A stretch of 9,525 bases of DNA from JBDTLH01 sp039934875 (lineage in GTDB: Bacteria > Acidobacteriota > Terriglobia > Terriglobales > Acidobacteriaceae). Positions 1-6,432 of the stretch are shown in pieces. Where the stretch lies: the NCBI GenBank assembly GCA_039934875.1, contig JBDTLH010000344.1:1-9525 (forward strand). The letters run 5' to 3'. The position numbers and the translations under genes were made by a program. Within the stretch, counting starts at the first letter, position 1. Every line of letters starts with the position of its first letter. Under the pieces are notes generated by a model. That model was given only the letters and a program-made list of their open reading frames with translations. It ran no database searches and had not been told where the DNA came from.

Positions 1-2
1 AG

Positions 3-944
3 ATGGTCGCATCGCAGCGCAAGACGGCGATGGCGCGCACGATGATGAGTGGGTCCGCGTCGGAGATCCTCAATTCCCATGCCGGACACAGCTTCGACCT
101 GCAGCAGTTCGATTACCACATCGGAAGATCGGGGTCGCAGCCTTTCTATAGAGTCAGCCGGGGTGAGAGGTCCCTGGAGATGCCAATTCGATGGGCATTT
201 GGGTCGGGTGAGATCAGCCAGGTGTATTACTCTAAGCTAAATGAGTCCTGGATAGAGAGTTATTTCAGTTACTTCCCGGAAGTCCAGGGTTTCGCCGCTA
301 CTCCCGCGCAAAAAGCTGTTCCTGAGACGGTCGAAGAGGCGTTGGGGCGGAGTGTTCCGGCGGCCCAACTGCGAGGATGCTTCAGTTGCCACTCAACAGG
401 AATGACGACGGGCAAATTGGAGCCGGAGCGCCTGATCCCCGGCGTGAGTTGCGAGGCGTGCCATGGGCCGGGAGCGGCGCACGTTGCCGCGATGAAATCC
501 GGCGCTCGGGACGCGACTTTCATCTTCAATCCGAAGCGCCTCAAGCCGGTCGATCAGGTGGATTTCTGCGGCGCCTGCCACAAGACATGGGTGGATGTGA
601 GCATGGAGGGGACTTCGGGGGTTGCGCAGGTGCGGTTTCCGGCGTATCGGTTGGAGAGCAGCAAGTGCTGGGGCGATGCGGGCGACGCGCGGCTCACCTG
701 CGCGGGCTGCCACAATCCGCATCAGCCGCTGGTCAAGATAGCATCCAGCTATGACAAGAATTGCGTGAGCTGCCATATCATCCCAGGCGCGAAGCCGACG
801 GCGCAACACTTTGCCGCGGCGTGTCCCCGGGCCACGAAGGATTGCGCCACCTGTCACATGCCCAAGTACGAGATCGAGGACACGCACTACAAATTTACCG
901 ACCACATGATCCGCATCGTGAAGCAGCAGAAATTTCCCGGGTAG
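3..944 (+). CDS. multihaem c-type cytochrome, 5'-truncated by window edge
   Basis: This is the C-terminal part (313 residues visible) of a c-type cytochrome, presumably exported and involved in periplasmic electron transfer; the partner and substrate are unknown. Six CXXCH haem-attachment motifs are visible at about residues 126-130 (CFSCH), 150-154 (CEACH), 189-193 (CGACH), 233-237 (CAGCH), 254-258 (CVSCH) and 281-285 (CATCH). Several extra His residues could act as distal ligands. The first visible ATG (3-5) is unlikely to be the true start. There is no signal peptide, although covalent haem attachment requires export, and the opening residues (SQRKTAMA) resemble the stretch that usually follows a first CXXCH in cytochrome c554-like proteins of Acidobacteriota. 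The gene therefore probably starts upstream of base 1 and encodes at least one more haem site. The stop is TAG at 942-944. It converges on the DUF3179 gene. The cytochrome class is secure; the c554-like subfamily is an inference. Confidence 0.88.
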   Translation: MVASQRKTAMARTMMSGSASEILNSHAGHSFDLQQFDYHIGRSGSQPFYRVSRGERSLEMPIRWAFGSGEISQVYYSKLNESWIESYFSYFPEVQGFAATPAQKAVPETVEEALGRSVPAAQLRGCFSCHSTGMTTGKLEPERLIPGVSCEACHGPGAAHVAAMKSGARDATFIFNPKRLKPVDQVDFCGACHKTWVDVSMEGTSGVAQVRFPAYRLESSKCWGDAGDARLTCAGCHNPHQPLVKIASSYDKNCVSCHIIPGAKPTAQHFAAACPRATKDCATCHMPKYEIEDTHYKFTDHMIRIVKQQKFPG

Positions 945-1021
945 GTGGTTGTGGACGGCGACGAGAGGTGCGAGGTCCTTTCCACCCCACCACGCGAATG
1001 GCGCTCGCTTCATTCAGCATG

Positions 1022-1059
1022 ACAAAGCTGTTGCGCTCGGGATTACAAAGCTGCTGCGC
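1022..1059. repeat. two copies of a 15-bp imperfect direct repeat
   Basis: ACAAAGCTGTTGCGC (1022-1036) and ACAAAGCTGCTGCGC (1045-1059) differ at one base and are offset by 23 bp. They lie in the non-coding gap between two convergent genes, next to the inverted repeat at 1062-1085. They may be part of a dispersed intergenic repeat family. The repeat itself is seen directly; any function is unknown. Confidence 0.5.
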
Positions 1060-1061
1060 GC

Positions 1062-1085
1062 AGGGTCGGCGGGGACGCCGACCCT
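1062..1085. repeat. perfect 9-bp inverted repeat; REP-like element or bidirectional terminator
   Basis: AGGGTCGGC (1062-1070) is followed by a 6-base loop (GGGGAC) and then its exact reverse complement GCCGACCCT (1077-1085). The stem is very GC-rich. It sits between the convergent stop codons of the cytochrome (944) and the DUF3179 gene (1092), where a shared terminator would be expected. However, neither strand has a clear T-tract after the stem, so it is not a classical rho-independent terminator. A dispersed REP-like palindrome is an equally good reading. Confidence 0.5.
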
Positions 1086-1091
1086 CCTTGT

Positions 1092-2312
1092 CTAGTGGCG
1101 ATAGATCGAGGTGCGGGGATGGTAGAGTTGCCAGTCAAACCAGTAATCTTTGATCGCGGGAACCGGCTCCAGGCAAGTGCCCTGGAGCGGCCCCGAGATG
1201 GCGCAGCCGGCGAAATTCCAGCGGCTCTGAGTTTCAGAGTCGAGGAGCGTCCAATCGGCAGAGGCTGTGTCGCGGAAGAATTCAGCGGCGCTGCCTTTCA
1301 CTGAGCGCTGAAAGGCACGAATTGAAGTTTGATCGGGCCCGGCGAAAAACATGATGGGAACGCCGCCGACGGTGTCCATGAGAGGGGATTGCCGGAGCAC
1401 CGCGCGCTGGGGAAAGGCGCGTGCGTCGTTGCCGATCGCGATGCCGAGAACGATTTCGCGCGGCGGCAGAGTGTTCGCTGCCACCGGCACGATGGACGGC
1501 AACTTACCGACCTTCTGCTCCCAATCCGCTTTCTCGTAATGGGCGACGAACTGCTTAACCGGAGCGAGCACCAGGCCACTGGGAGATTCCTCCTTCCAAA
1601 GCTTGAACGTCAGCTCATCACTGCGAACAGGCGCGAGCTGTGCGCCTTTGAGCGGACCATAAACGGCTTTACCGCTGATCTGCTGCCAATAGGTGCCGGT
1701 CTCCTCATCGCGCATCAGGAAGTTCTGGTTGTTGATGCCTGCCAGGTGAAAGGTCAAGGTCTTGCCGTTGAGTTCCCGTCTCCACACCAGACCGGTGTGA
1801 CAGAGCGTTCAATAAGTGGCAACGATGGACTCCCCGCCGAGGCGATCGTTGATCACATGATGGTAGGCGATTTCGAGCACGGGATAAGCATGGGTCTCAC
1901 CGTTCAGGGTGGCCGAGAGTAGAGCGTCGTTATCAGCGAGAGCAAGCGAAGCAGCCGGGACAAAGGCCGGATCACCCGCAGGATGAAACATCTTTTCAAA
2001 GACATTAGTGTGCGTAATGAGCGTGCAGGCTGCGATCACCAGGAGACAAGCCGAGGCGATGATGCGCTGGCGCCTCAGTCGAAATGACTTGGCGGCGATG
2101 CACGCGATCACGATCAGGCAGGCGAGGGTGATCCAGGGGCCGAAGCGGAATGCGGCGAGCGCGAGGGGCAGCAGGCGCGAGCTCTGCATTTTGAAGGGTT
2201 GGATAATCCATAGAGGAAAGATCGTGATGGCAATGGCAAACGCCGCGAGCAGCAGCGATACGCGCCGGGGGCGGAATGATGAAGAGGTTGCGACGGGGTT
2301 GAATGGCGTCAT
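1092..2312 (-). CDS. membrane-anchored DUF3179-family protein, candidate selenoprotein with in-frame TGA (Sec168)
   Basis: I read one 406-residue protein across an in-frame TGA at 1809-1811. The ATG (2310-2312) has no clear Shine-Dalgarno. The first ~105 residues hold three hydrophobic, probably transmembrane, segments (about 18-38, 48-74, 84-100). The DUF3179 region follows: HAYPVLEIAYHHVINDRLGG (141-160), then VATY, the TGA, then TLCHTGLVW, and later RDEETGTYWQQISGKAVYGP (201-220). In DUF3179 proteins the strand after the ND..GG segment normally ends in a CxxC motif (type TYCPLC). Here the first Cys codon is TGA, giving Sec168-Thr-Leu-Cys171. The frame stays open for 238 more codons with family-like sequence on both sides of the TGA. 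A SECIS-like hairpin starts 4 nt after it. The second half (about 291-400) resembles the first but lacks CxxC. The biochemical role of DUF3179 is not established; a UxxC motif would suggest thiol/selenol redox chemistry. Alternatives are a nonsense mutation or a sequencing error. Confidence 0.8.
1779..1808 (-). promoter_or_regulatory. candidate bacterial SECIS element downstream of the TGA
   Basis: On the minus strand the TGA (1811-1809) is followed by a hairpin. CACACC (1799-1794) pairs perfectly with GGTGTG (1788-1783) around the loop GGTCT (1793-1789). The stem extends by a T-G wobble (1800/1782), one bulged G (1801), and TCT (1804-1802) pairing with AGA (1781-1779). Fifteen nucleotides separate the TGA from the first loop G. 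Known bacterial SECIS elements lie within the coding region just after the UGA and need an exposed G at the start of the apical loop for SelB binding. The E. coli fdhF loop is AGGUCU, so GGUCU is shared. The structure was paired by eye, not folded computationally. Confidence 0.72.
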
Positions 2313-2351
2313 GCGAAGAACAGTGTAGCGCAGAAGAGTTGGAGCGGTATG

Positions 2352-2357
2352 TATTAT
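2352..2357 (+). promoter_or_regulatory. possible -10 element in the divergent region
   Basis: TATTAT lies 39 bases before the chosen mannosidase start, in the 84-bp gap between the divergent DUF3179 and mannosidase genes. No good -35 hexamer is seen at the expected distance. On the opposite strand the same bases read ATAATA, so the site could also serve the DUF3179 gene. If it is the plus-strand -10, transcription would begin after the alternative ATG at 2349, which favours the 2397 start. Confidence 0.25.
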
Positions 2358-2382
2358 GTCCGCAGTTGCTGTTGTACGTTGC

Positions 2383-2387
2383 GAGGT
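2383..2387 (+). promoter_or_regulatory. ribosome binding site of the beta-mannosidase gene
   Basis: GAGGT with a 9-base spacer to the ATG at 2397. It supports this start over the in-frame ATG at 2349, whose GGAG (2341-2344) is only 4 bases away and which would put 16 Cys-rich residues in front of the signal peptide. Confidence 0.55.
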
Positions 2388-2396
2388 CTTTTAAGC

Positions 2397-5066
2397 ATGT
2401 TCATAGCTTTCAGGTTGAGAGCGGTTATTGTGTTTTCAGTATTTGCCACGGTCACGGGAAATTTGTTTGTGACGCAGCTTCGGGCGGCAACTCCGGGAGT
2501 GGTGAACATAGATTCCGGCTGGCAATTTCGCGCGCTCACTCCGACCAAAGACCAGCCTGCTGCTGCCGTGTGGCATGCTGCTACGGTTCCTGGCGTGGTA
2601 CAGACCGACCTGCTCAGTAACAAGCTGATCCCCGACCCATTTTTTCAGGACAATGAATACCGCCTGCAATGGATTGGTGATGCCGACTGGGAATACCGCA
2701 CTACTTTTTTGGTGGACGCCGCCACCCTTGCCCGCCAACATCTTGATCTGGCATTTGACGGACTGGACACCTTCGCGGACGTGTACGTGAATGACAAGAT
2801 CGTGCTGCACGCGGACAACATGTTTCGCAGTTGGCGCGTTCCGGTGAAAGGAACCCTGGTATCCGGATCCAACACGCTGCGCATCGTCTTTCACTCGCCG
2901 ATCCAGTTCATGATGCCGAAGGTGAAGGCGCTGGCGTATGTTTTGCCGGCGATCTCCACCATCAATGGAGGCAATGAAGAGGGCATTCCCACCGCGCCCT
3001 ATACCCGAAAGGCGCCTTACAACTATGGCTGGGACTGGGGCCCGCGATTTATGACCATTGGGATTTGGAAGCCGGTGCGGCTGGAGGCGTGGGACGCGCT
3101 GCGCATTGAGAACTTTCACATCCAGCAGCGCAAGATCGGCAAAGAGGTTGCGGAGCTCTCCGCGGAGTTGGACATCGATGCCAGCCAGCCGGGAGTTGTC
3201 AAAGTCGAAGTTACGAACGATCACGCAAGCGGCAAGAGTGCGAAGAACATTTCGCAGGAGGTGATGCTCGATGCCGGAATGAACCATGTTTCATTGCCGT
3301 TTCGCGTGAGTTCGCCTCAACTTTGGTATCCCGTGGGATATGGGCCGCAGGAGCGCTATAAATTTTCAGCGTCGCTGCGGGAGGGGAAGAATGAACTGGC
3401 GAGCGCTGAAGTGAAGACCGGGCTGCGCTCGGTGGAATTGCGCCGCGATCCCGACCAGTGGGGCAAGGGCTTCACTTTCGTGATCAACGGGATTCCGATC
3501 TTTGCCAAGGGCGCGAATGTAATTCCGTTTGACAGCTTTATGACCCGCGTGACCCCGGCGCAGCACAGAAAATTTCTGTTGGCGGCGCGCGATGCCCACA
3601 TGAACATGCTGCGTGACTGGGGCGGCGGATACTACGAATCGGACGATTACTACGACACCGCCGACGAGCTGGGAATTCTGATCTGGCAAGAGTTCATGTT
3701 CGGTGGCGATATGGTCCCCGGGGACGAGGCGTTTCAGGAGAATGTTCGCGAAGAGGCGATCCAACAGGTGAAGCGGCTGCGCGACCATCCCAGCGTGGTG
3801 CTGTGGTGTGGCAACAATGAAGTGGAAGCGGGCTGGCAAGGCTGGGGCGACCGTCAGGCTTTTAAGCTCGCGGTGAATTCGTGGCAGCGCGAGCGGGTCT
3901 GGCAGGATTACGTCGTGCTGTTTCGCGATGTGTTGAAGAGCGTGGTGGAGAAGTTTGGAAACGCCGCCCCTTATTGGCCGAGTTCCCCAGGATCGAATTT
4001 CGATATTGTCGCTCCGGGGCAGGAGGACGGCGACATGCATTACTGGCAGGTGTGGCATGCGCTGTATCCCATCGACGACTACACCAAGCAGTTTCCGCGA
4101 TTCATGTCAGAGTTCGGCTTTCAGTCTTTTCCTGAGATGAAGACCATAAGGACATTCGCTACCCCGGAGGATTTCGATATCCGCTCCGCAACCATGCAAT
4201 CCCATCAAAAAAACAAGGGCGGCAATGAGCGGATACTCACGTATATGCTGCGTGAATATCACGAGCCAAAGGACTTCGCGTCGTTCATCTATCTAAGCCA
4301 GGTACAGCAGGCGGAGGCGATCAAAATTGGCGCAGAGCATTTGCGGCGGCAGCGTCCGCGAACCATGGGTGCGCTCTATTGGCAACTGAATGATTGCTGG
4401 CCCGTGGCCTCATGGTCGAGCATCGACTACTACGGAAACTGGAAGGCGCTCCAGTATTACACGCGGCATTTCTATGATGATCTGCTGGTTTCTCCGTGGG
4501 AGCACGACGGCAAGGTGGATATATATGTCGTCTCTGACAAGATGCAATCCACAGGCGGGACCCTGCGCGTCCGGCTCATGGATTTCTACGGCAAGACGCT
4601 CTCGCAGAACACTCAGGCTGTTCAGGCCCCGGCGCAATCCAGCGCGGTCTATCAAACGCTCGATGAGAAGCAGTTACTGACAGGAGCCGACGCGAAGAAG
4701 GTTTTTCTGGCTGTGGATTTGATGGTGGAGGGGGCGAGCGTCTCGCGCAATCTGGTCTTCTTCGACACCGTGCGTAACCTGGAACTGCCGGAAAAGCCGC
4801 GGATCTCAACAAGTTTATCGGCGGTGAACGGCGGATATCTGCTTACGCTGACCTCGCCTGCTCTCGCGCGGCACGTGTTCGTCTCCTTCGGGGATCTTGA
4901 CGTGCAGCTATCCGACAACTACGTTGACGTGCTGCCGAATGAAACGGTAACTCTGAAATTGAAGTCAGCCAGCAACAGTGCGGAATTGCGCGGCGCGCTC
5001 AAACTCATGAGCTTGATGGAGGCATTCGAGACGCCCGCTCAAGCCAATCCCGTGGCTGGCAATTAA
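2397..5066 (+). CDS. secreted glycoside hydrolase family 2 beta-mannosidase
   Basis: Predicted exo-beta-mannosidase (EC 3.2.1.25) of family GH2, which removes terminal beta-1,4-mannose from manno-oligosaccharides or glycans with retention of configuration. From the ATG at 2397 the protein has 889 residues, typical for the family. It begins with a signal peptide (basic FRLR, hydrophobic core, likely cleavage near Ala30-Ala31), so it acts in the periplasm or at the cell surface. The order is an N-terminal sugar-binding beta-sandwich (about 35-230), an Ig-like domain, the catalytic TIM barrel (about 350-690) and C-terminal beta domains. Diagnostic motifs are YNYGWDWGPRF (208-218), the RxWGGG-type motif (406-411, here with Asp as the second residue), WCGNNE with acid/base Glu475, and FMSEFGFQSF with nucleophile Glu572. 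The gene ends tail to tail with the LacI-type gene, sharing the TTAA tetramer. The neighbouring regulator and TonB receptor suggest a mannoside-use locus. Substrate preference is inferred from the family. Confidence 0.93.
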   Translation: MFIAFRLRAVIVFSVFATVTGNLFVTQLRAATPGVVNIDSGWQFRALTPTKDQPAAAVWHAATVPGVVQTDLLSNKLIPDPFFQDNEYRLQWIGDADWEYRTTFLVDAATLARQHLDLAFDGLDTFADVYVNDKIVLHADNMFRSWRVPVKGTLVSGSNTLRIVFHSPIQFMMPKVKALAYVLPAISTINGGNEEGIPTAPYTRKAPYNYGWDWGPRFMTIGIWKPVRLEAWDALRIENFHIQQRKIGKEVAELSAELDIDASQPGVVKVEVTNDHASGKSAKNISQEVMLDAGMNHVSLPFRVSSPQLWYPVGYGPQERYKFSASLREGKNELASAEVKTGLRSVELRRDPDQWGKGFTFVINGIPIFAKGANVIPFDSFMTRVTPAQHRKFLLAARDAHMNMLRDWGGGYYESDDYYDTADELGILIWQEFMFGGDMVPGDEAFQENVREEAIQQVKRLRDHPSVVLWCGNNEVEAGWQGWGDRQAFKLAVNSWQRERVWQDYVVLFRDVLKSVVEKFGNAAPYWPSSPGSNFDIVAPGQEDGDMHYWQVWHALYPIDDYTKQFPRFMSEFGFQSFPEMKTIRTFATPEDFDIRSATMQSHQKNKGGNERILTYMLREYHEPKDFASFIYLSQVQQAEAIKIGAEHLRRQRPRTMGALYWQLNDCWPVASWSSIDYYGNWKALQYYTRHFYDDLLVSPWEHDGKVDIYVVSDKMQSTGGTLRVRLMDFYGKTLSQNTQAVQAPAQSSAVYQTLDEKQLLTGADAKKVFLAVDLMVEGASVSRNLVFFDTVRNLELPEKPRISTSLSAVNGGYLLTLTSPALARHVFVSFGDLDVQLSDNYVDVLPNETVTLKLKSASNSAELRGALKLMSLMEAFETPAQANPVAGN

Positions 5067-6193
5067 AGCTTTTCAAGTGCGCGCCTGGCGATGGCAGTGG
5101 ATTCGCGAACCACCAGCTCCGGCTCGATCGCAATGGTCCTGACATAATCGCGATTGGCGCTTCCCAGCCGCTCCAGCAATGTCTGTGCCGCGATCTCGCC
5201 CATCTTGAAGAGCGGCTGGCGCACCGTGGTAAGGCTGGGAGTGTGAAATTCCGCGGCGTCAATATCGTCGAAACCGACTACTGAGATATCGTGTGGAACG
5301 CGAATGCCCTGGTCAGCGAGCGCGCGTATGGCCCCAATGGCGGAGATGTCGTTATAGGCAAACAGCGCGGTAAAGCAGGGCCTGGCCGCCAGGAAGCGCT
5401 GCATAACCGGATAGCTGACAGCGGGAGTCGAGACGTCGTCTTCCAGGCGCAGCGTCAACTCGGGATGGATTTCGATATTCATTTCCGCGCCTACGCGGCA
5501 GATGGTCTCCCATCTCTCCTCAGAATCGCTGCTGAATGGTTGGCCGCGCATGAATGCAATCCGGCGGTGTCCCAGAGATTTGAGGTGGCCGAGGGCAAGC
5601 TCAACCGCTTTGCGATGGTCGAGAACCACGTTGGTAACATTTTCTACATTCTGGTGTCCGGAGACGGCGACGCTGGGCAGCGGCAGCACGTCATTAAATG
5701 TCGTATCGATGAAGATGAGGCCTTCGACGGAGCGCTCCATCAGCAATTGCGGATAGCGAATAAGCCGCTCCGGCCGGTGGCGGTGGCTGACGACGAAGTA
5801 AAAATATCCGGCGGCGGAAAGGCACTCCTCAATACCCAGCAAAATCTTCGAGGGGTATCCGTCGCCGATCTGATTGACCAGAACCCCAACAGTGAACGTG
5901 CGCTGCTTGCGCAATGAGCGCGCGAGGAAGTTCGGCCGGTAGCCGAGTTCCCTCGCCGCCTCAAAAATCCTGTCTTTGGTATCTTGCGGGATGGAATCAG
6001 CCACCGGCGATTCATTGAGCACTACGGAGACGGTGGTTTGTGAGAGGCTTAGGTGCGCGGCAAGCGCCTTTAAGCCGACGACTTTGCGCGGTTCTATGCG
6101 CCTCGCCGGAGCCGCTGTTTTGTTTGCCTTTGGCGCTGTCGTTGGCGACGAGATTGGCTTGTTCGACTTTCCGGCCACGCGCCAGTGTCGCAC
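5063..6193 (-). CDS. LacI-family transcriptional regulator
   Basis: A DNA-binding repressor or activator responding to a sugar ligand, 376 residues from a GTG start (6191-6193). The N-terminal helix-turn-helix is at about 38-62 (LKALAAHLSLSQTTVSVVLN), followed by the hinge region (YRPNFLARSLRKQ, about 85-97). A periplasmic-binding-protein-like sensor domain runs from about 100 to 345, with the typical AYNDISAIGAIRA (279-291) and VGFDDIDAAEFHTP (306-319) segments. A basic, Pro/Ala/Lys-rich extension of about 36 residues precedes the HTH, which is longer than usual. No convincing Shine-Dalgarno precedes the GTG, so translation may instead start at the GTG at 6176-6178 or further in. It converges on the mannosidase and is divergent from the TonB receptor gene. 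Regulation of one or both, and of itself, is the natural inference. The ligand (perhaps mannose or a mannoside) is not shown by the sequence. Confidence 0.93.
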   Translation of the reverse strand: MRHWRVAGKSNKPISSPTTAPKANKTAAPARRIEPRKVVGLKALAAHLSLSQTTVSVVLNESPVADSIPQDTKDRIFEAARELGYRPNFLARSLRKQRTFTVGVLVNQIGDGYPSKILLGIEECLSAAGYFYFVVSHRHRPERLIRYPQLLMERSVEGLIFIDTTFNDVLPLPSVAVSGHQNVENVTNVVLDHRKAVELALGHLKSLGHRRIAFMRGQPFSSDSEERWETICRVGAEMNIEIHPELTLRLEDDVSTPAVSYPVMQRFLAARPCFTALFAYNDISAIGAIRALADQGIRVPHDISVVGFDDIDAAEFHTPSLTTVRQPLFKMGEIAAQTLLERLGSANRDYVRTIAIEPELVVRESTAIARRALEKL

Positions 6194-6259
6194 TGTGGAG
6201 GGCAGAGCGCAATCGGAGTCGCGAAAGTTTACCAGTTTGTCACTAAGCGTAAATATCTG

Positions 6260-6311
6260 TTGACAAGGGGAACTCCGCTGTTGCCAAATATGCTCCGGAA
6301 GGTTCTACTAA
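6260..6311 (+). promoter_or_regulatory. candidate promoter elements for the TonB-dependent receptor gene
   Basis: A perfect TTGACA hexamer lies at 6260-6265, but the best A/T-rich downstream hexamer (AAATAT, 6286-6291) is 20 bases away. A second option is TTGCCA (6281-6286) with TACTAA (6306-6311), 19 bases apart. Neither pair has ideal spacing, so the promoter is tentative. Both lie just upstream of the TTAAGCG sites, which would suit repression by a bound LacI-type protein. Confidence 0.3.
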
Positions 6312-6316
6312 ATCGA

Positions 6317-6360
6317 TTAAGCGGTATGGAAGGTCATAACGCCTGGTTAAGCGCTTTAAG
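6317..6360. promoter_or_regulatory. candidate LacI-family operator region
   Basis: TTAAGCG occurs twice exactly 30 bp apart (6317-6323 and 6347-6353). The second copy is part of TTAAGCGCTTTAA (6347-6359), with a perfect AAGCGCTT core and one extra T in the right arm. LacI-family operators are typically A/T-armed palindromes with a central CG, so this is a good match to the class. A further imperfect dyad lies between the two copies: GCGGTATG and CATAACGC around 6 bases (6321-6342). A third related sequence, CTAAGCG, is at 6243-6249. Binding by the adjacent LacI protein is inferred. Confidence 0.5.
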
Positions 6361-6423
6361 GAAATCAATCAGCATCAAGCACGGCCTTCCGCACCGGTTG
6401 TGAACAGACCTCGAATTCCCGTT

Positions 6424-6428
6424 GGAGA
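6424..6428 (+). promoter_or_regulatory. ribosome binding site of the TonB-dependent receptor gene
   Basis: GGAGA ends four bases before the ATG at 6433. This fixes the start, which is followed directly by a good signal peptide. Confidence 0.6.
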
Positions 6429-6432
6429 ATCT

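Noticed and set aside
393..1013. 206-residue minus-strand frame over the cytochrome
   Set aside because: It is antisense to a gene with six CXXCH motifs and its sequence resembles no known family; it is a shadow.
1092..1787. A separate 231-residue gene starting at GTG 1787
   Set aside because: The GTG lies inside the conserved motif region and inside the hairpin stem, has no Shine-Dalgarno, and would leave both halves as domain fragments. Reading through the TGA gives one complete DUF3179 protein.
1329..1922. 197-residue open frame on the plus strand, antisense to the DUF3179 gene
   Set aside because: It has no recognisable domain or Shine-Dalgarno, and the opposite strand encodes a recognised family; it is a GC-rich shadow frame.
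1809..2312. DUF3179 gene as a pseudogene broken by a nonsense mutation
   Set aside because: It is the only disruption, it falls exactly on the expected Cys codon, the frame continues intact to a normal stop, and a SECIS-like hairpin follows. It remains the main alternative if the genome lacks Sec machinery.
2349..2396. ATG at 2349 as the mannosidase start
   Set aside because: It would add 16 residues including three consecutive Cys ahead of a normal signal peptide; its GGAG is only 4 bases from the ATG, whereas the ATG at 2397 has GAGGT at good spacing.
2436..3287. 283-residue minus-strand frame over the mannosidase (also 3366-4058)
   Set aside because: These mirror the codons of a clear GH2 enzyme and have His/Arg-rich compositions typical of antisense shadows.
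5066..5100. Rho-independent terminator after the mannosidase gene
   Set aside because: No stem-loop with T-tract is visible there, and the sequence is already coding for the convergent regulator.
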